Made by a program: the position numbers and the translations under genes. Positions 8,294 through 17,227 of a DNA stretch of 64,000 bases are shown in pieces. Source of the stretch: Paraburkholderia adhaesiva (GTDB lineage Bacteria > Pseudomonadota > Gammaproteobacteria > Burkholderiales > Burkholderiaceae); the NCBI RefSeq assembly GCF_021390575.1, contig NZ_JAJEJQ010000003.1:302001-366000 (forward strand), in the 5' to 3' direction. Each line of letters opens with the position of its first letter. Positions within the stretch are counted from its first letter, which is position 1. Under the pieces are notes generated by a model that ran no database searches, was not told the origin of the DNA, and saw only the letters and a program-made list of their open reading frames with translations.

Positions 8294-9691
8294 TCACTCG
8301 TCCATCAAACGCGCCTTGATCTTCTTGCCCTTGACCTTGCCCGCGTTGAGCTTGCGCAGCGCATCGCGCGCGATGCCACGCTCGACGGCCACGTAGGTTG
8401 AAAAATCGGTGACGTTGATCTTGCCGATCTGCTCGCCCTTGAATCCGGCTTCGCCGGTCAGCGCGCCCAGTACGTCGCCCGGGCGGATCTTTTCCTTGCG
8501 ACCGCCGAGGATCTGCAGCGTTTCCATCGGCGGCAGCAGGGGCGTGTTGCTGGCGGGTTTCAACGAGGCGAGCGGGTGCCATTCGACTTCGCGCTTGAGC
8601 GCCTGTTCGATGCCGCCCACGCGCCCCATCTCGTCCATGGTCGCGAGGGAAAGCGCCCAGCCGTCCTGATCCGCGCGTCCCGTGCGGCCGATGCGGTGCA
8701 CGTAGGTTTCGGGATCGGGCGTCACGTCCACGTTGATCACCGCTTCGAGCTGCGCGATGTCGAGACCGCGCGCGGCGACGTCGGTGGCAACGAGCACCGA
8801 GCAGCTTCGGTTGGCAAACTGGATCAGCACCTGGTCGCGTTCGCGCTGGTCGAGTTCGCCGTGCAGCGCGAGCGCATGAAAGCCCTGCGCGCGAAGTACG
8901 TCGAGCAGGTCGCGACACTGCTGCTTCGTGTTGCAGAACGCGAGCGTGCTCACCGGGCGATAGTGATTCAGCAGCATGCCGACCGTGTGCAGACGTTCGT
9001 CCTCGGTGACCTCGTAGAAGCGCTGACGAATCTTGCTATCGTCGTGATGTTCTTCGAATTTGACTTCCTTCGGATTGCGAAGGAATCGTTGACTGAGCTT
9101 CGCGATGCCGTCCGGATACGTCGCCGAAAACATCAACGTCTGGCGCTCTTTGGGGCATTGGCTGACCACTTTGGCGATGTCGTCGAAGAAGCCCATGTCG
9201 AGCATGCGGTCCGCTTCGTCGAGCACGAGCGTGTTCAGCGCTTCGAGCGCGAGGCTGCCGCGCTCCAGATGATCCATGATGCGTCCCGGCGTACCGACGA
9301 TGATATGTGCGCCATGTTCGAGGCTCGCCGTCTGGGGGCGCATGGGCGTGCCGCCGCAGAGCGTCAGCACCTTGATGTTTTCCTCGGCGCGCGCAAGGCG
9401 GCGGATTTCCTGCGTGACCTGGTCGGCCAGTTCGCGCGTGGGGCAGAGGATCATCGCCTGTATGTCGAGGCGGCGCACATCGAGCCGCGACAGCAGCGCC
9501 AGCGAAAACGCCGCCGTCTTGCCGCTGCCGGTCTTCGACTGCGCGATGAGATCGTGTCCCGCGAGCGCGATGGGCAGGCTTTCGGCCTGGATGGGCGTCA
9601 TTTCCGTGTAGCCGAGCCGGGTGAGGTTCTCGAGCATGGCGGGCGCGAGCGGTAGCGCGCTGAAGGGCGTGGCGGTGGATGAGTTCGTCAT
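8294..9691 (-). CDS. dbpA: ATP-dependent RNA helicase DbpA
   Basis: A DEAD-box helicase of 465 aa, matching DbpA length (about 457). Visible motifs include the Q motif (GYTEMTPIQAESLP), Walker A (SKTGSGKTAA), PTRELA, VGTPGRI, the DEAD box (VLDEADRM), SAT (MFSATY), and in domain 2 ARGLDI and HRIGRTGR. The C-terminal 75 residues (ALTGEAGFKGEQIGKINVTD) are the DbpA RNA-binding domain, which targets 23S rRNA hairpin 92 during 50S assembly. The frame is open to 10012, but homology begins at the ATG at 9691. It is divergent from the diguanylate cyclase gene. Confidence 0.95.
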   Translation of the reverse strand: MTNSSTATPFSALPLAPAMLENLTRLGYTEMTPIQAESLPIALAGHDLIAQSKTGSGKTAAFSLALLSRLDVRRLDIQAMILCPTRELADQVTQEIRRLARAEENIKVLTLCGGTPMRPQTASLEHGAHIIVGTPGRIMDHLERGSLALEALNTLVLDEADRMLDMGFFDDIAKVVSQCPKERQTLMFSATYPDGIAKLSQRFLRNPKEVKFEEHHDDSKIRQRFYEVTEDERLHTVGMLLNHYRPVSTLAFCNTKQQCRDLLDVLRAQGFHALALHGELDQRERDQVLIQFANRSCSVLVATDVAARGLDIAQLEAVINVDVTPDPETYVHRIGRTGRADQDGWALSLATMDEMGRVGGIEQALKREVEWHPLASLKPASNTPLLPPMETLQILGGRKEKIRPGDVLGALTGEAGFKGEQIGKINVTDFSTYVAVERGIARDALRKLNAGKVKGKKIKARLMDE

Positions 9692-9980
9692 TCGGGGTCT
9701 CGCGCCGTGAGTCGCGGCAACGCTGCTTGTGGCCGACGTTGCGCAGGGGCGTTGGGTGGATCGGGAGGCGAAGAAAGTTCGCGCGTGCCGCGATTTTAGC
9801 GGAAGCGCGCGGGTGCGCCTTTTACTTCGTCGCGCCGCGCGCTGATAGGGCCAGATCATGTGCGACAGATCGTTGTGCACACAAGCGCCTTGCAGCAGAC
9901 GGAGCCGCCAACCGATGGCACAATATGTCCTATCCCAAAATCCCTTCGTCCGGCGCAGCGCGACCGGCCTAAAAGCAAGA

Positions 9981-11051
9981 ATGAACGCTGCAGCGAATAA
10001 AGAATCCGGCAAGGGACGGCGTTTCGTCGAACGCGTCTACCGCTTGCGGGTCGCCGGGCTCGGGCTGGGGATCTTCTGCGTTGCTTCGGTGCTCGCGCAG
10101 CAGGATCGCGGCTTTTTGATGTGGGCGCTGCTGGTATTTCACGGTTTCGTATGGCCGCACGTGGCGCGCCGCGCCGCGCTCGCCAGCGCGGTGCCGTATC
10201 GCGGCGAGCGCGTGAACCTCTTGATCGATTCGGTTCTCGGCGGCTTCTGGGTTGCCGCGATGCGCTTTAACGTGCTTCCGTCCGTGTTGATCCTCACGAT
10301 GCTCAGCATGGACAACATCGCGGCTGGCGGCTTGATGCTCTTCAACTGGGGCGTCGTTGCGCATGTCGTGGGGCTGGCGGCGGGGTTGCTCCTGCTCGGC
10401 TTTGCCTTCGAGCCGATGTCGAGCATGCCGACCATTCTCGCCTGCCTGCCGTTCATGGTGATCTATCCGATCGCGCTCGGCTGGTCCACCTATCGGATCT
10501 CGCGCAAGCTCGCGGACCAGAGTCGTTCGCTCGAGCGCCTGAGCCGCACCGACGGTCTTACCGGCATCCTCAATCGCCGCACGTGGGAGGGCGTACTCGC
10601 CCACGAATTCGAGCGCAGCCTTGCAAGCGGCTATGCGTCGTCGCTGTTGCTCGTCGATCTCGATCACTTCAAGAACCTCAACGACACGCGCGGTCACACG
10701 GCAGGCGATGCCGCGTTGCAGGCGTTCGCCGGGATACTGCGCGAGCACTTTCGCGACGGCGGCCACATCGGCCGCTACGGCGGTGAGGAGTTCGGCATTG
10801 TGCTGCCGGGCGCGACGCTGGCGCAGGCACGGGCCGTCGCCGAACGGCTGGTCGCCACGGTGCGCGAGTATGCGTCGAGGGACGACGCGGTCTGCCCGTG
10901 CACGGCCAGCGTCGGCGTGGCGCAGTGCGACGAGGCCATGCGCGATCACATCTCATGGCTGCAGAAGGCCGACACGAGTCTCTATGCCGCGAAAGTGGCT
11001 GGGCGCGATCGCGTGGTTGTGGCGCACGCGGCGCCGGTCGCGGATGATTGA
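9981..11051 (+). CDS. Membrane diguanylate cyclase with MASE2 sensor domain
   Basis: Predicted to make cyclic di-GMP from two GTP. The first 160 residues form several membrane helices of the MASE2 type (as in AdrA/DgcC), for example GLGLGIFCVASVLA and LTMLSMDNIAAGGLMLF. The GGDEF domain follows from about residue 185 (RTDGLTGILNRR), with active-site GGEEF. The position of the inhibitory I-site reads R-x-x-G rather than R-x-x-D, so product inhibition may be weak. The ATG at 9981 (MNAAANKESG) is preferred to the longer frame from 9858. The 9-bp repeat array begins about 50 nt after its stop. Confidence 0.9.
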   Translation: MNAAANKESGKGRRFVERVYRLRVAGLGLGIFCVASVLAQQDRGFLMWALLVFHGFVWPHVARRAALASAVPYRGERVNLLIDSVLGGFWVAAMRFNVLPSVLILTMLSMDNIAAGGLMLFNWGVVAHVVGLAAGLLLLGFAFEPMSSMPTILACLPFMVIYPIALGWSTYRISRKLADQSRSLERLSRTDGLTGILNRRTWEGVLAHEFERSLASGYASSLLLVDLDHFKNLNDTRGHTAGDAALQAFAGILREHFRDGGHIGRYGGEEFGIVLPGATLAQARAVAERLVATVREYASRDDAVCPCTASVGVAQCDEAMRDHISWLQKADTSLYAAKVAGRDRVVVAHAAPVADD

Positions 11052-11101
11052 GCGCTTTGATTTGCGCGTGTGAGTCGCGTGGCGGTCGCGACGGCTCGCA
11101 T

Positions 11102-11245
11102 GCGCACGCCAAGCACGCCAAGCACGCCAAGCACGCCAAGCACGCCAGGCACGCCAGGCACGCCAGGCACGCCAGGCACGCCAGGCACGCCAAGCACGCC
11201 AAGCACGCCAAGCACGCCAACCGCGCCAACCACACCAGGCACGCA
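11102..11245. repeat. 9-bp minisatellite, about 15 units
   Basis: Tandem 9-mers: four AAGCACGCC, five AGGCACGCC, three AAGCACGCC, then degenerate AACCGCGCC and AACCACACC, with partial units at both ends. The period is a multiple of three, so every frame stays open and gives artefactual repetitive peptides (PST/PGT or KHA/RHA). It lies between the stop of the diguanylate cyclase gene and the convergent SDR gene, so it is intergenic. Homogeneous inner blocks suggest recent slippage. Confidence 0.95.
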
Positions 11246-11286
11246 CCGCTGGAACCGTCCTCGCTGACCGGCCCACGCCCGCGAGA

Positions 11287-12309
11287 CTATTTCCCCTGAA
11301 GCGTCGGAGCGACCCCCTCGGGTGATCCGAGGCAGCCGAGGCTCGCCAGCGTTGTTTCGACCGCCGCGTCGAGCGCCGTGTGCGGTTCACGGCCCAGCGT
11401 TGCGACGAGCCGCGCGTTATCGAGCTGGACCGGTTCGCGCCACAGGTAGCGCATTTCGAGCATTTCGCGCAGCGTCGTCACAAAGGGCGCAGCGGCGAAG
11501 ACGAGGGGCCACGGAAATCGGCGCTTCACGACTTCCAGACCGTGGCGGTGCGCTACCCGGGAAATCGCTGCGGCCATCTGCGTGCCGTCGGCGTCCCAGT
11601 GTCCGGCCAGGTGAAACGTCGCGAACGGCGCCAGCGTCGAGCGTCGCGCGATCAATTCGACCATCGTGCGCGCGACGTCCGGCACGTAGGCCCATTCATG
11701 CCCCACGCCGGGCTTTCCCGGTAGCCGGACCACGCGAAGCGGTTTGCCCGCTTCGATCAGTCCCTGCGAAAACCAGCTATTTCCCACAACGTGCGGACCG
11801 AAAAAATCGCCTGCACGCACGACGATCGTTCGCACGCCGTGTTCCGCGGCGGCCTGCAATTGCCGCTCCATTTCGACGCGGATGGCGCCCTTTCGCGTGC
11901 GCGGCCGTTGTGGCGCGTCTTCACGCAAAAGCGGAAACGCATCCGGCCCGTAGTTGTAAACCGTGCCGGGGAACACGATAGTCGCGCCTGCCGCCTGCGC
12001 CGCTGCGATCGTGTTGCCGAGCATGGGCAGCACGAGTTGCGGCCAGCGGCGGTAGCCCGGCGGATTGACTGCGTGGACGATCACCGTGCAACCCTGCGCG
12101 ACGCGCACGACCGCTTCGCGATCCATGGCGTCGCCCTCGTGCCATTCGATGCCGTCGCCGGCCTTCGCTGCCTTCCCGGGATGCCGATGAAGCGCGCGCA
12201 CCCGCCATCCAGCGTCCAGCAACTGGCGCGCGACTTCGCCGCCGATCCCACCCGTCGCGCCAAGTACCAGCGCCAGTTTGTCCGTCGTTTGAAGGGAAGT
12301 GAGTGCCAC
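11287..12309 (-). CDS. NAD(P)-dependent epimerase/dehydratase-type SDR
   Basis: An extended-type short-chain dehydrogenase-like protein. The Rossmann dinucleotide motif (VLGATGGIGGEVARQLL) is at residues 14-30 and an HAVNPPGYRRW segment follows strand 4. The canonical YxxxK is not obvious; the loop near residue 117 reads FPGTVYNYGPDAFP, as in atypical NAD-binding epimerase-like proteins. It may therefore be a nucleotide-binding or non-classical reductase. It is divergent from a LysR regulator with 98 bp between starts, the usual layout of a LysR protein and its target gene. Confidence 0.8.
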   Translation of the reverse strand: MALTSLQTTDKLALVLGATGGIGGEVARQLLDAGWRVRALHRHPGKAAKAGDGIEWHEGDAMDREAVVRVAQGCTVIVHAVNPPGYRRWPQLVLPMLGNTIAAAQAAGATIVFPGTVYNYGPDAFPLLREDAPQRPRTRKGAIRVEMERQLQAAAEHGVRTIVVRAGDFFGPHVVGNSWFSQGLIEAGKPLRVVRLPGKPGVGHEWAYVPDVARTMVELIARRSTLAPFATFHLAGHWDADGTQMAAAISRVAHRHGLEVVKRRFPWPLVFAAAPFVTTLREMLEMRYLWREPVQLDNARLVATLGREPHTALDAAVETTLASLGCLGSPEGVAPTLQGK

Positions 12310-12395
12310 GTCGATTCTCCGGTTTCAATGCTGCGATGGAGGCATTCTGCGCCTTCGACGGCACACAAGAAATTGGCGAAATGACGACATCAGCT

Positions 12396-12409
12396 ATACA
12401 TTTATGTAT
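12396..12409. promoter_or_regulatory. Perfect inverted repeat at the LysR gene start, possible operator
   Basis: ATACAT-TT-ATGTAT, a 6-2-6 palindrome in the SDR/LysR intergenic region that overlaps the proposed ATG of the regulator. It is AT-rich in a GC-rich setting. A site here would suit autorepression by the LysR protein (inference). Confidence 0.4.
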
Positions 12410-13301
12410 GGCCTCGAACCTCAACTGGGAACTCTACCGGACCTTCCTCGCGGTGCTGACGGAAGGCTCACTGTCGGGCGCTGCGCGTGCGCTCGGCATC
12501 ACGCAGCCAACGGCGGGGCGGCATATCGAGGCGCTTGAAGCGGCGTTCGGGCAGCCGCTTTTCACGCGATCGCAGACCGGCTTGCTGCCCACCGAAGCGG
12601 CGAGCGCATTGCGCGGCTACGCCGAGGCGATGCGCAGTACCGCGGCGGCGCTGGAGCGTGCGGCCGCAGGCCACGGCGCGGCGACGAGCGGCGTGGTGCG
12701 CATTTCGGCAAGTGAGGTGATCAGCGTGGAGGTGTTGCCGCCCGTGATTGCGGAGTTGCGGCGCACACATCCGGGGCTCGTCGTCGAACTGGTGGCGACC
12801 AATCGCGTGCAGGATCTGCTGCAACGGGAGGTCGATATCGCGGTTCGCATGACGCAGCCGAAACAGGAAATGCTGATTGCGAGGCGTATCGGCTCAGTGG
12901 AGGTGGGTCTCTTCGCGCGCGACGATTACCTCGCGGAACGCGGCACGCCGTCGACCGTCGACGACCTCGCGGCCCACGCGCTGATCGGATTCGACGAAGC
13001 AACACCGTACCTGCGCGCCGCGACGAAGCAGTTGCCACTCTGGCGTCGCGACGCTTTCGCGATCCGCACTAGCAGCGATGTCGCGCAACTCGCCATGATC
13101 CGCGCGGGGTGTGGCATCGGCTTTTGCCAGACAGGCGTGGCGCGGCGCGATGCGCGGCTCGTTCGCGTGCTGGCGAAGCCGTGCGCGTTGGGTCTCGACA
13201 CGTGGATCACCATGCACGAGGATTTGCGCGGCAATCCGCGTTGCAGGGCGGCGTTCGACGCGCTGGCGCAAGGGTTGAGCGCGTATATCGCAGGTGGCTG
13301 A
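12408..13301 (+). CDS. LysR-family transcriptional regulator
   Basis: The N-terminal winged helix-turn-helix (LNWELYRTFLAVLTEGSLSGAARALGITQPTAGRHIEALE) covers residues 4-43, followed by the linker helix and a periplasmic-binding-protein-like effector domain from about residue 90 (GVVRISASEVISVEVLPPVI). At 297 aa the length is normal. The ATG at 12408 puts the HTH at the usual distance from the start, but no clear Shine-Dalgarno precedes it; the in-frame ATG at 12381 is the alternative. The divergent SDR gene is its probable target. The inducer is unknown. Confidence 0.88.
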   Translation: MASNLNWELYRTFLAVLTEGSLSGAARALGITQPTAGRHIEALEAAFGQPLFTRSQTGLLPTEAASALRGYAEAMRSTAAALERAAAGHGAATSGVVRISASEVISVEVLPPVIAELRRTHPGLVVELVATNRVQDLLQREVDIAVRMTQPKQEMLIARRIGSVEVGLFARDDYLAERGTPSTVDDLAAHALIGFDEATPYLRAATKQLPLWRRDAFAIRTSSDVAQLAMIRAGCGIGFCQTGVARRDARLVRVLAKPCALGLDTWITMHEDLRGNPRCRAAFDALAQGLSAYIAGG

Positions 13302-13479
13302 TTGAGGCGGCACGCGAGATGACGGTTCGTCTCCGGCGCGATGACATAGCCCGTTGACGCTCGACCCGGCGTATTCAAACAACCGGAAACACCCAGCGCG
13401 CCGCGCAATATCTTCAACCGATGCAGTTAGCTGCAACGTTCATCGCTCTCACTAGCGCGACGTATCACAACGCTCCGGC

Positions 13480-14151
13480 TCACTCCGTAGTCGAATCGGC
13501 GTCCGCTACAGCCGCTTCACGCGCCGGCTTCCGCACGGCCCGCACCTTGCCGCTATCGCCGCCGCCGCAGTAGAACCGGTCGCGACCATCGGATTCGAGT
13601 CCCGATACACCCATGCCCGCAGGCATGACAAGCTGTTCGAGCACTTCGCCCGTGGCGGGGTCGATATGGCGCAACTCGCTCTCCTGATTCTCCCAGGTGC
13701 CGTGCCAGAGTTCGCCGTTCGCCCAGGTCACACCCGTAACGAACCGGTTCGATTCGATCGTGCGCAGAATCGCCCCGGTTTGCGGATCGAGTTGATGGAT
13801 CTTGCGTTCCTGGTAGCGCCCCACCCAGAGGCTGCCTTCCGCCCACGCGAGTCCGCTGTTGCCGCCGCCTTCGGGCGAGGGAATCGTCGCAACGACTCGC
13901 CCGCTTGCAGGATCGATCTTCTGGATCGCGGCACCGTCGATCTGATAGAGATGCTGGCCATCGAAGGCCGTGCCGGCGTGCGAGGGCGCTTCGATCGAGC
14001 GCACAGTCTCGCCGCTTGCCAGATCGAGTTCGTTCACCTTGTCGCCCGACGCAAACCATACGTGATGGCCGTCGTACGTGACGCCATTGACTTTGTCGAT
14101 GCCCGCGAACGGGCCGTATTCGCGGACGACTTCCGCGGGTACTGGCTTCAT
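13480..14151 (-). CDS. Beta-propeller repeat protein (streptogramin lyase/glutamine cyclotransferase-like)
   Basis: 223 residues made almost wholly of propeller repeats, seen as recurring D-P-x-[ST]-G-x-[VIL] turns: LDLASGETVRSIEAP, IDPASGRVVATIPSP, LDPQTGAILRTIES, IDPATGEVLEQLVMP. The family includes Vgb-type lyases and glutamine cyclotransferase-like proteins; no catalytic residues can be assigned with confidence. No signal peptide is present. The start at 14151 overlaps the stop of the upstream regulator gene by 4 bp (ATGA), so the two are translationally coupled and probably form one unit. Confidence 0.75.
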   Translation of the reverse strand: MKPVPAEVVREYGPFAGIDKVNGVTYDGHHVWFASGDKVNELDLASGETVRSIEAPSHAGTAFDGQHLYQIDGAAIQKIDPASGRVVATIPSPEGGGNSGLAWAEGSLWVGRYQERKIHQLDPQTGAILRTIESNRFVTGVTWANGELWHGTWENQESELRHIDPATGEVLEQLVMPAGMGVSGLESDGRDRFYCGGGDSGKVRAVRKPAREAAVADADSTTE

Positions 14152-15380
14152 GGTGAATCCTCGTCGGTTGGGAGTGAGGAGGGGAGTAACAAAGTCGTCG
14201 CGAATCCAGGTGCGGGCGGGGTGGTCCAGCGCCGCGCGCGTCCGCGGCCGAACGACTGGATCTTGTTCGTTGCCGCCAATGCATCGAGGGCGCGCTGCAC
14301 GGTGCGCTGACTGGCCCCCAGCGCGAGCGCCAGCGACGAACTCGACCAGGACTCGCAGTCGGCGAGCAGCGCGAGCACGGCTGCGTGCGGCTCTTCGATC
14401 GGGCGCGCCAGCACCACGATTTCGCGCGCGACGTGGGGCGTAATCGTGAAGCCGCGATTCGTTGCGTGTATGCCCGCAAGCGGTCGCAGCGCCGTGCGCA
14501 GACGGCCCATCTCCACGCGCAGACGTGCGCGATGCGTTTCGTCCGCGTGCTTCGTGCGAAACGCACGCTCGATGAGCGCGTCGCGCGGTACGTCGGCGGG
14601 CCACGCTTCAGCCAGCGCTCGGGCGAGCACGAAGAGCACCGGGCGCCGCGCGAGCGCGATCACGGTGCCCGCTTCGCGCACGGCATGGCGGCACGCATCC
14701 ACGACGAACGTCTTCGACATCAGCAGCGCTTCAACTTCGGCGAGCAGCAGCGTTCGTTCCGTGCCGTTCGCGAGCAGGCGCGCCGCGGGCGCGCGCAGGA
14801 CGGCGCTAACACTGTCGACCTCGGCGAGGAGCGCGGGGATGCCCGCGCGGCGTGCGGCTTGCGCGGCCTGCGCGAGCGCGCTGCGGGCCGCCTGTGTCTG
14901 GAGACGGCGCATGGCGATGCCGGCGATGGCCAGTTCGTGGGCCGCGGCGAGCGCGGGCGGCAAAGCGGTGGAATCGATCGCGGCAAGGTGGTCCTCGGCG
15001 GCGTCGAGGCGGCCGATCAGAACGAGGCGGCGGACTTCCAGTTGTCGCGCATGCGCGGCGTTCGCGAGGTCGCCGTGCATCTCCAGCGTCGTGCGCGCGG
15101 CATCGAGCGAGTGCTGAGGCCAGCCGAGGTCGCGCGAGGCGAGCGCGATCTCGGCCTCGGCGACGACGCAGCGCGCGCGGGCCACCGGCGCTTTCGGGCC
15201 GAACGCGCGCGCCGCATCGCGCACGAGCGTGCGGGCGCGTTCGAAGTCGCCGAGCTGCGCAATCGCGATGCCGCGCAGCGCGAGCGCAGGCGCATCGTCG
15301 CGCAGCGCGACGCGGTTCAGCGCGCCGAACGGATCACCGGCCGCGAGCGCGCGCGCGGCGGCTGAGATGTTCGAGTCCAT
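14148..15380 (-). CDS. Winged-helix transcriptional regulator with TPR-like N-terminal region
   Basis: 410 aa. The first 230 residues are Ala/Arg/Leu-rich helices resembling TPR repeats (ALALRGIAIAQLGDFERARTLV). A SARP/ToxR-like stretch follows around 280 (HRARLRVEMGRLRTALRPL), and a helix-turn-helix lies near 355 (SSLALALGASQRTVQRALDAL). It is probably a cytosolic DNA-binding regulator of its own operon or of the rightward DUF899 gene. The ATG at 15380 (MDSN) is preferred over 15425 because GGGAT lies upstream. It is coupled to the beta-propeller gene. Confidence 0.75.
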   Translation of the reverse strand: MDSNISAAARALAAGDPFGALNRVALRDDAPALALRGIAIAQLGDFERARTLVRDAARAFGPKAPVARARCVVAEAEIALASRDLGWPQHSLDAARTTLEMHGDLANAAHARQLEVRRLVLIGRLDAAEDHLAAIDSTALPPALAAAHELAIAGIAMRRLQTQAARSALAQAAQAARRAGIPALLAEVDSVSAVLRAPAARLLANGTERTLLLAEVEALLMSKTFVVDACRHAVREAGTVIALARRPVLFVLARALAEAWPADVPRDALIERAFRTKHADETHRARLRVEMGRLRTALRPLAGIHATNRGFTITPHVAREIVVLARPIEEPHAAVLALLADCESWSSSSLALALGASQRTVQRALDALAATNKIQSFGRGRARRWTTPPAPGFATTLLLPSSLPTDEDSP

Positions 15381-15507
15381 CGGAATCCCGCCACACTTGT
15401 CACTCCCAGGGTCGGAGGCCGGCAACTAATCTAGCACACGAGTACCGGCGCGCTTGCTCATCTCGCGGGCCGGATGTTTCGACGATGACCATCGCAAGGA
15501 GGGAAGC

Positions 15508-16275
15508 ATGAGCACGAAGCATACGACCGGGACGCGCGAAGAATGGCTGGCTGCGCGCCTCGAACTGTTGGCCGCCGAAAAGGCGCTGACGCATCGCAGC
15601 GACGAAGTCGCGCTCCAACGCCAGGCATTGCCGTGGGTGCGTATCGACAAGACCTATCGCTTCGACACCGAAGACGGGCCCGCGACGCTCGCCGATCTCT
15701 TCAAGGGCCGCTCGCAACTGCTCGTCTATCACTTCATGTTCGGGCCGGATTACAAAGCGGGCTGCCCGTCGTGCTCGTCGATTGCGGACGGCTTGAACGG
15801 CGCCTTCATTCACCTCGCGAATCACGATGTCACGCTGATGGCCGTGTCCCGCGCGCCGCTCGCGAAACTGCTGGCTTACCGGCAGCGCATGGGGTGGACG
15901 TTTCCGTGGGCGTCCTCGTCCGATAGCGATTTCAACTTCGATTACAACGTGTCGTTCTCGGAGGTTCAGGAGCGCGAGGGCAGCGTCGAATACAACTACC
16001 AGCGCGGCGGTCACGCGATGGATATGACGCCCGTCCCCAAGCCCGTCGAGGAGTTCGCGGCCAGTTGCGGGACGGATGGCCAGACCTATCGCCGCGACCG
16101 GCCCGGCATCAGCGCGTTCGTGATGGAGGACGGTGAGATCTATCACACGTATTCGGCCTACGCGCGCGGCGTGGACGCGATCTGGGGCATGTATCAGTGG
16201 CTCGACCGCGCACCGCTCGGGCGCAACGAGACGGGCATCTGGTGGCGCCGTCACGACGAGTACAGCGCGCGGTGA
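15508..16275 (+). CDS. DUF899-family thioredoxin-fold protein
   Basis: 255 aa with an excellent AAGGAGGG ribosome-binding site. The family signature is clear: an N-terminal REEWLAARLELLAAEKALT helix, PWVRIDKTYRFDT, then YHFMFGPDYKAGCPSCSSIADG with a C-x2-C pair at the position of the thioredoxin active site, followed by SRAPLAKLLAYRQRMGW. DUF899 proteins are predicted thiol-dependent reductases, and the substrate is unknown. It is divergent from the winged-helix regulator and 3 bp upstream of the DUF2182 gene, so likely cotranscribed with it. Confidence 0.88.
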   Translation: MSTKHTTGTREEWLAARLELLAAEKALTHRSDEVALQRQALPWVRIDKTYRFDTEDGPATLADLFKGRSQLLVYHFMFGPDYKAGCPSCSSIADGLNGAFIHLANHDVTLMAVSRAPLAKLLAYRQRMGWTFPWASSSDSDFNFDYNVSFSEVQEREGSVEYNYQRGGHAMDMTPVPKPVEEFAASCGTDGQTYRRDRPGISAFVMEDGEIYHTYSAYARGVDAIWGMYQWLDRAPLGRNETGIWWRRHDEYSAR

Positions 16276-16281
16276 CGTGTG

Positions 16282-17106
16282 ATGCGCGCCCAGCCCGTCA
16301 CCGAGATCTGCGCGCGCATGCGAAAGCGCGTGCACGCAGGCGCCTGGATCGGCGTCGCCGCGCTGTTTTTCTGCGTGGCCACGACATTGACGATCGCGAT
16401 CTGCACGTCGATGTCGTCGAAGGGCGGCATGCCGATGCCGGGCGGCTGGACGATGTCGATGGCCTGGGCGCGCCTGTGCGGTCAAACCTGGCCGGGCGCG
16501 GCGGCTTCGTTCATCGCCATGTGGTCCGCGATGACGGTGGCGATGATGCTGCCCGCGCTGATGCCCGCGCTCTCGCGTTACCGCGCGGCAGCGACGGGTC
16601 AGGGGCCGGCGCGTGCGGGATGGTTCGTGCTGCAGGTCGCGTTGGGCTATTTCGCGTTGTGGGTCGCGCTGGGTGTCGCGTTGTATCCGGTGGGCGCGTG
16701 TCTGGCCGCGCTGGCGTTGTGCGTCAGCGCTTTCTCGCGCGCCGTTCCCTTCATGGCCGGCGTGATCGTGCTGCTGGCCGGTGCGTTTCAGTTGAGCATC
16801 GCGAAGGCGCGTTTTCTTGCGTGCTGCCGCGCGGCATCGCCGCAAAGCTTTGCGCGGTATGGCGCCATGGGGGCGGCGTGGCGTCACGGCGCGCGGCTCG
16901 GTTGGTATTGCATCGGCTGCTGTGCGGGGCTCACGGCGATGGTGCTCGTGGTCGGCGTCATGGATCTGCGTGCCATGGCGCTTGCCGCCGTCGCGATCAG
17001 CGGCGAGCGTTTCGCGCGCAATGGTGCGCGCGTGGCGCGGATCGTCGGCGGTTGCCTGCTGGCGGCGGGCGGGGTCATGCTCGCGAAGGCGGGTGGCTTC
17101 GCATGA
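16282..17106 (+). CDS. DUF2182-family integral membrane protein
   Basis: About 274 aa with some six hydrophobic segments, for example GVAALFFCVATTLTIAI and FAVGYFALWVALGV-like stretches. The DUF2182 hallmark is a Met-rich motif, here MPMPGGWTMSMAWARL and AMWSAMTVAMMLPALMPAL, proposed to bind metal. A GTG at 16279 immediately precedes the ATG. It follows the DUF899 gene directly and probably shares its transcript. Confidence 0.85.
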   Translation: MRAQPVTEICARMRKRVHAGAWIGVAALFFCVATTLTIAICTSMSSKGGMPMPGGWTMSMAWARLCGQTWPGAAASFIAMWSAMTVAMMLPALMPALSRYRAAATGQGPARAGWFVLQVALGYFALWVALGVALYPVGACLAALALCVSAFSRAVPFMAGVIVLLAGAFQLSIAKARFLACCRAASPQSFARYGAMGAAWRHGARLGWYCIGCCAGLTAMVLVVGVMDLRAMALAAVAISGERFARNGARVARIVGGCLLAAGGVMLAKAGGFA

Positions 17107-17227
17107 CGGCGTTGTCGTGCGCGGTGGATGCGGTTCGTCGCGAATGTACAATCGTGCCGCGCACAAAAGCCTAAATCGCAGCGCATAACTGTCGTTATCC
17201 CGTCTATTGTCCCTCGCCGAGCGACCC

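Noticed and set aside
10953..11390. ORFs on both strands across the minisatellite coding for Trp/Arg/Ala or His/Ala/Lys repeats
   Set aside because: The 9-bp repeat keeps all frames open; the peptides have no start signals or non-repeat domains.
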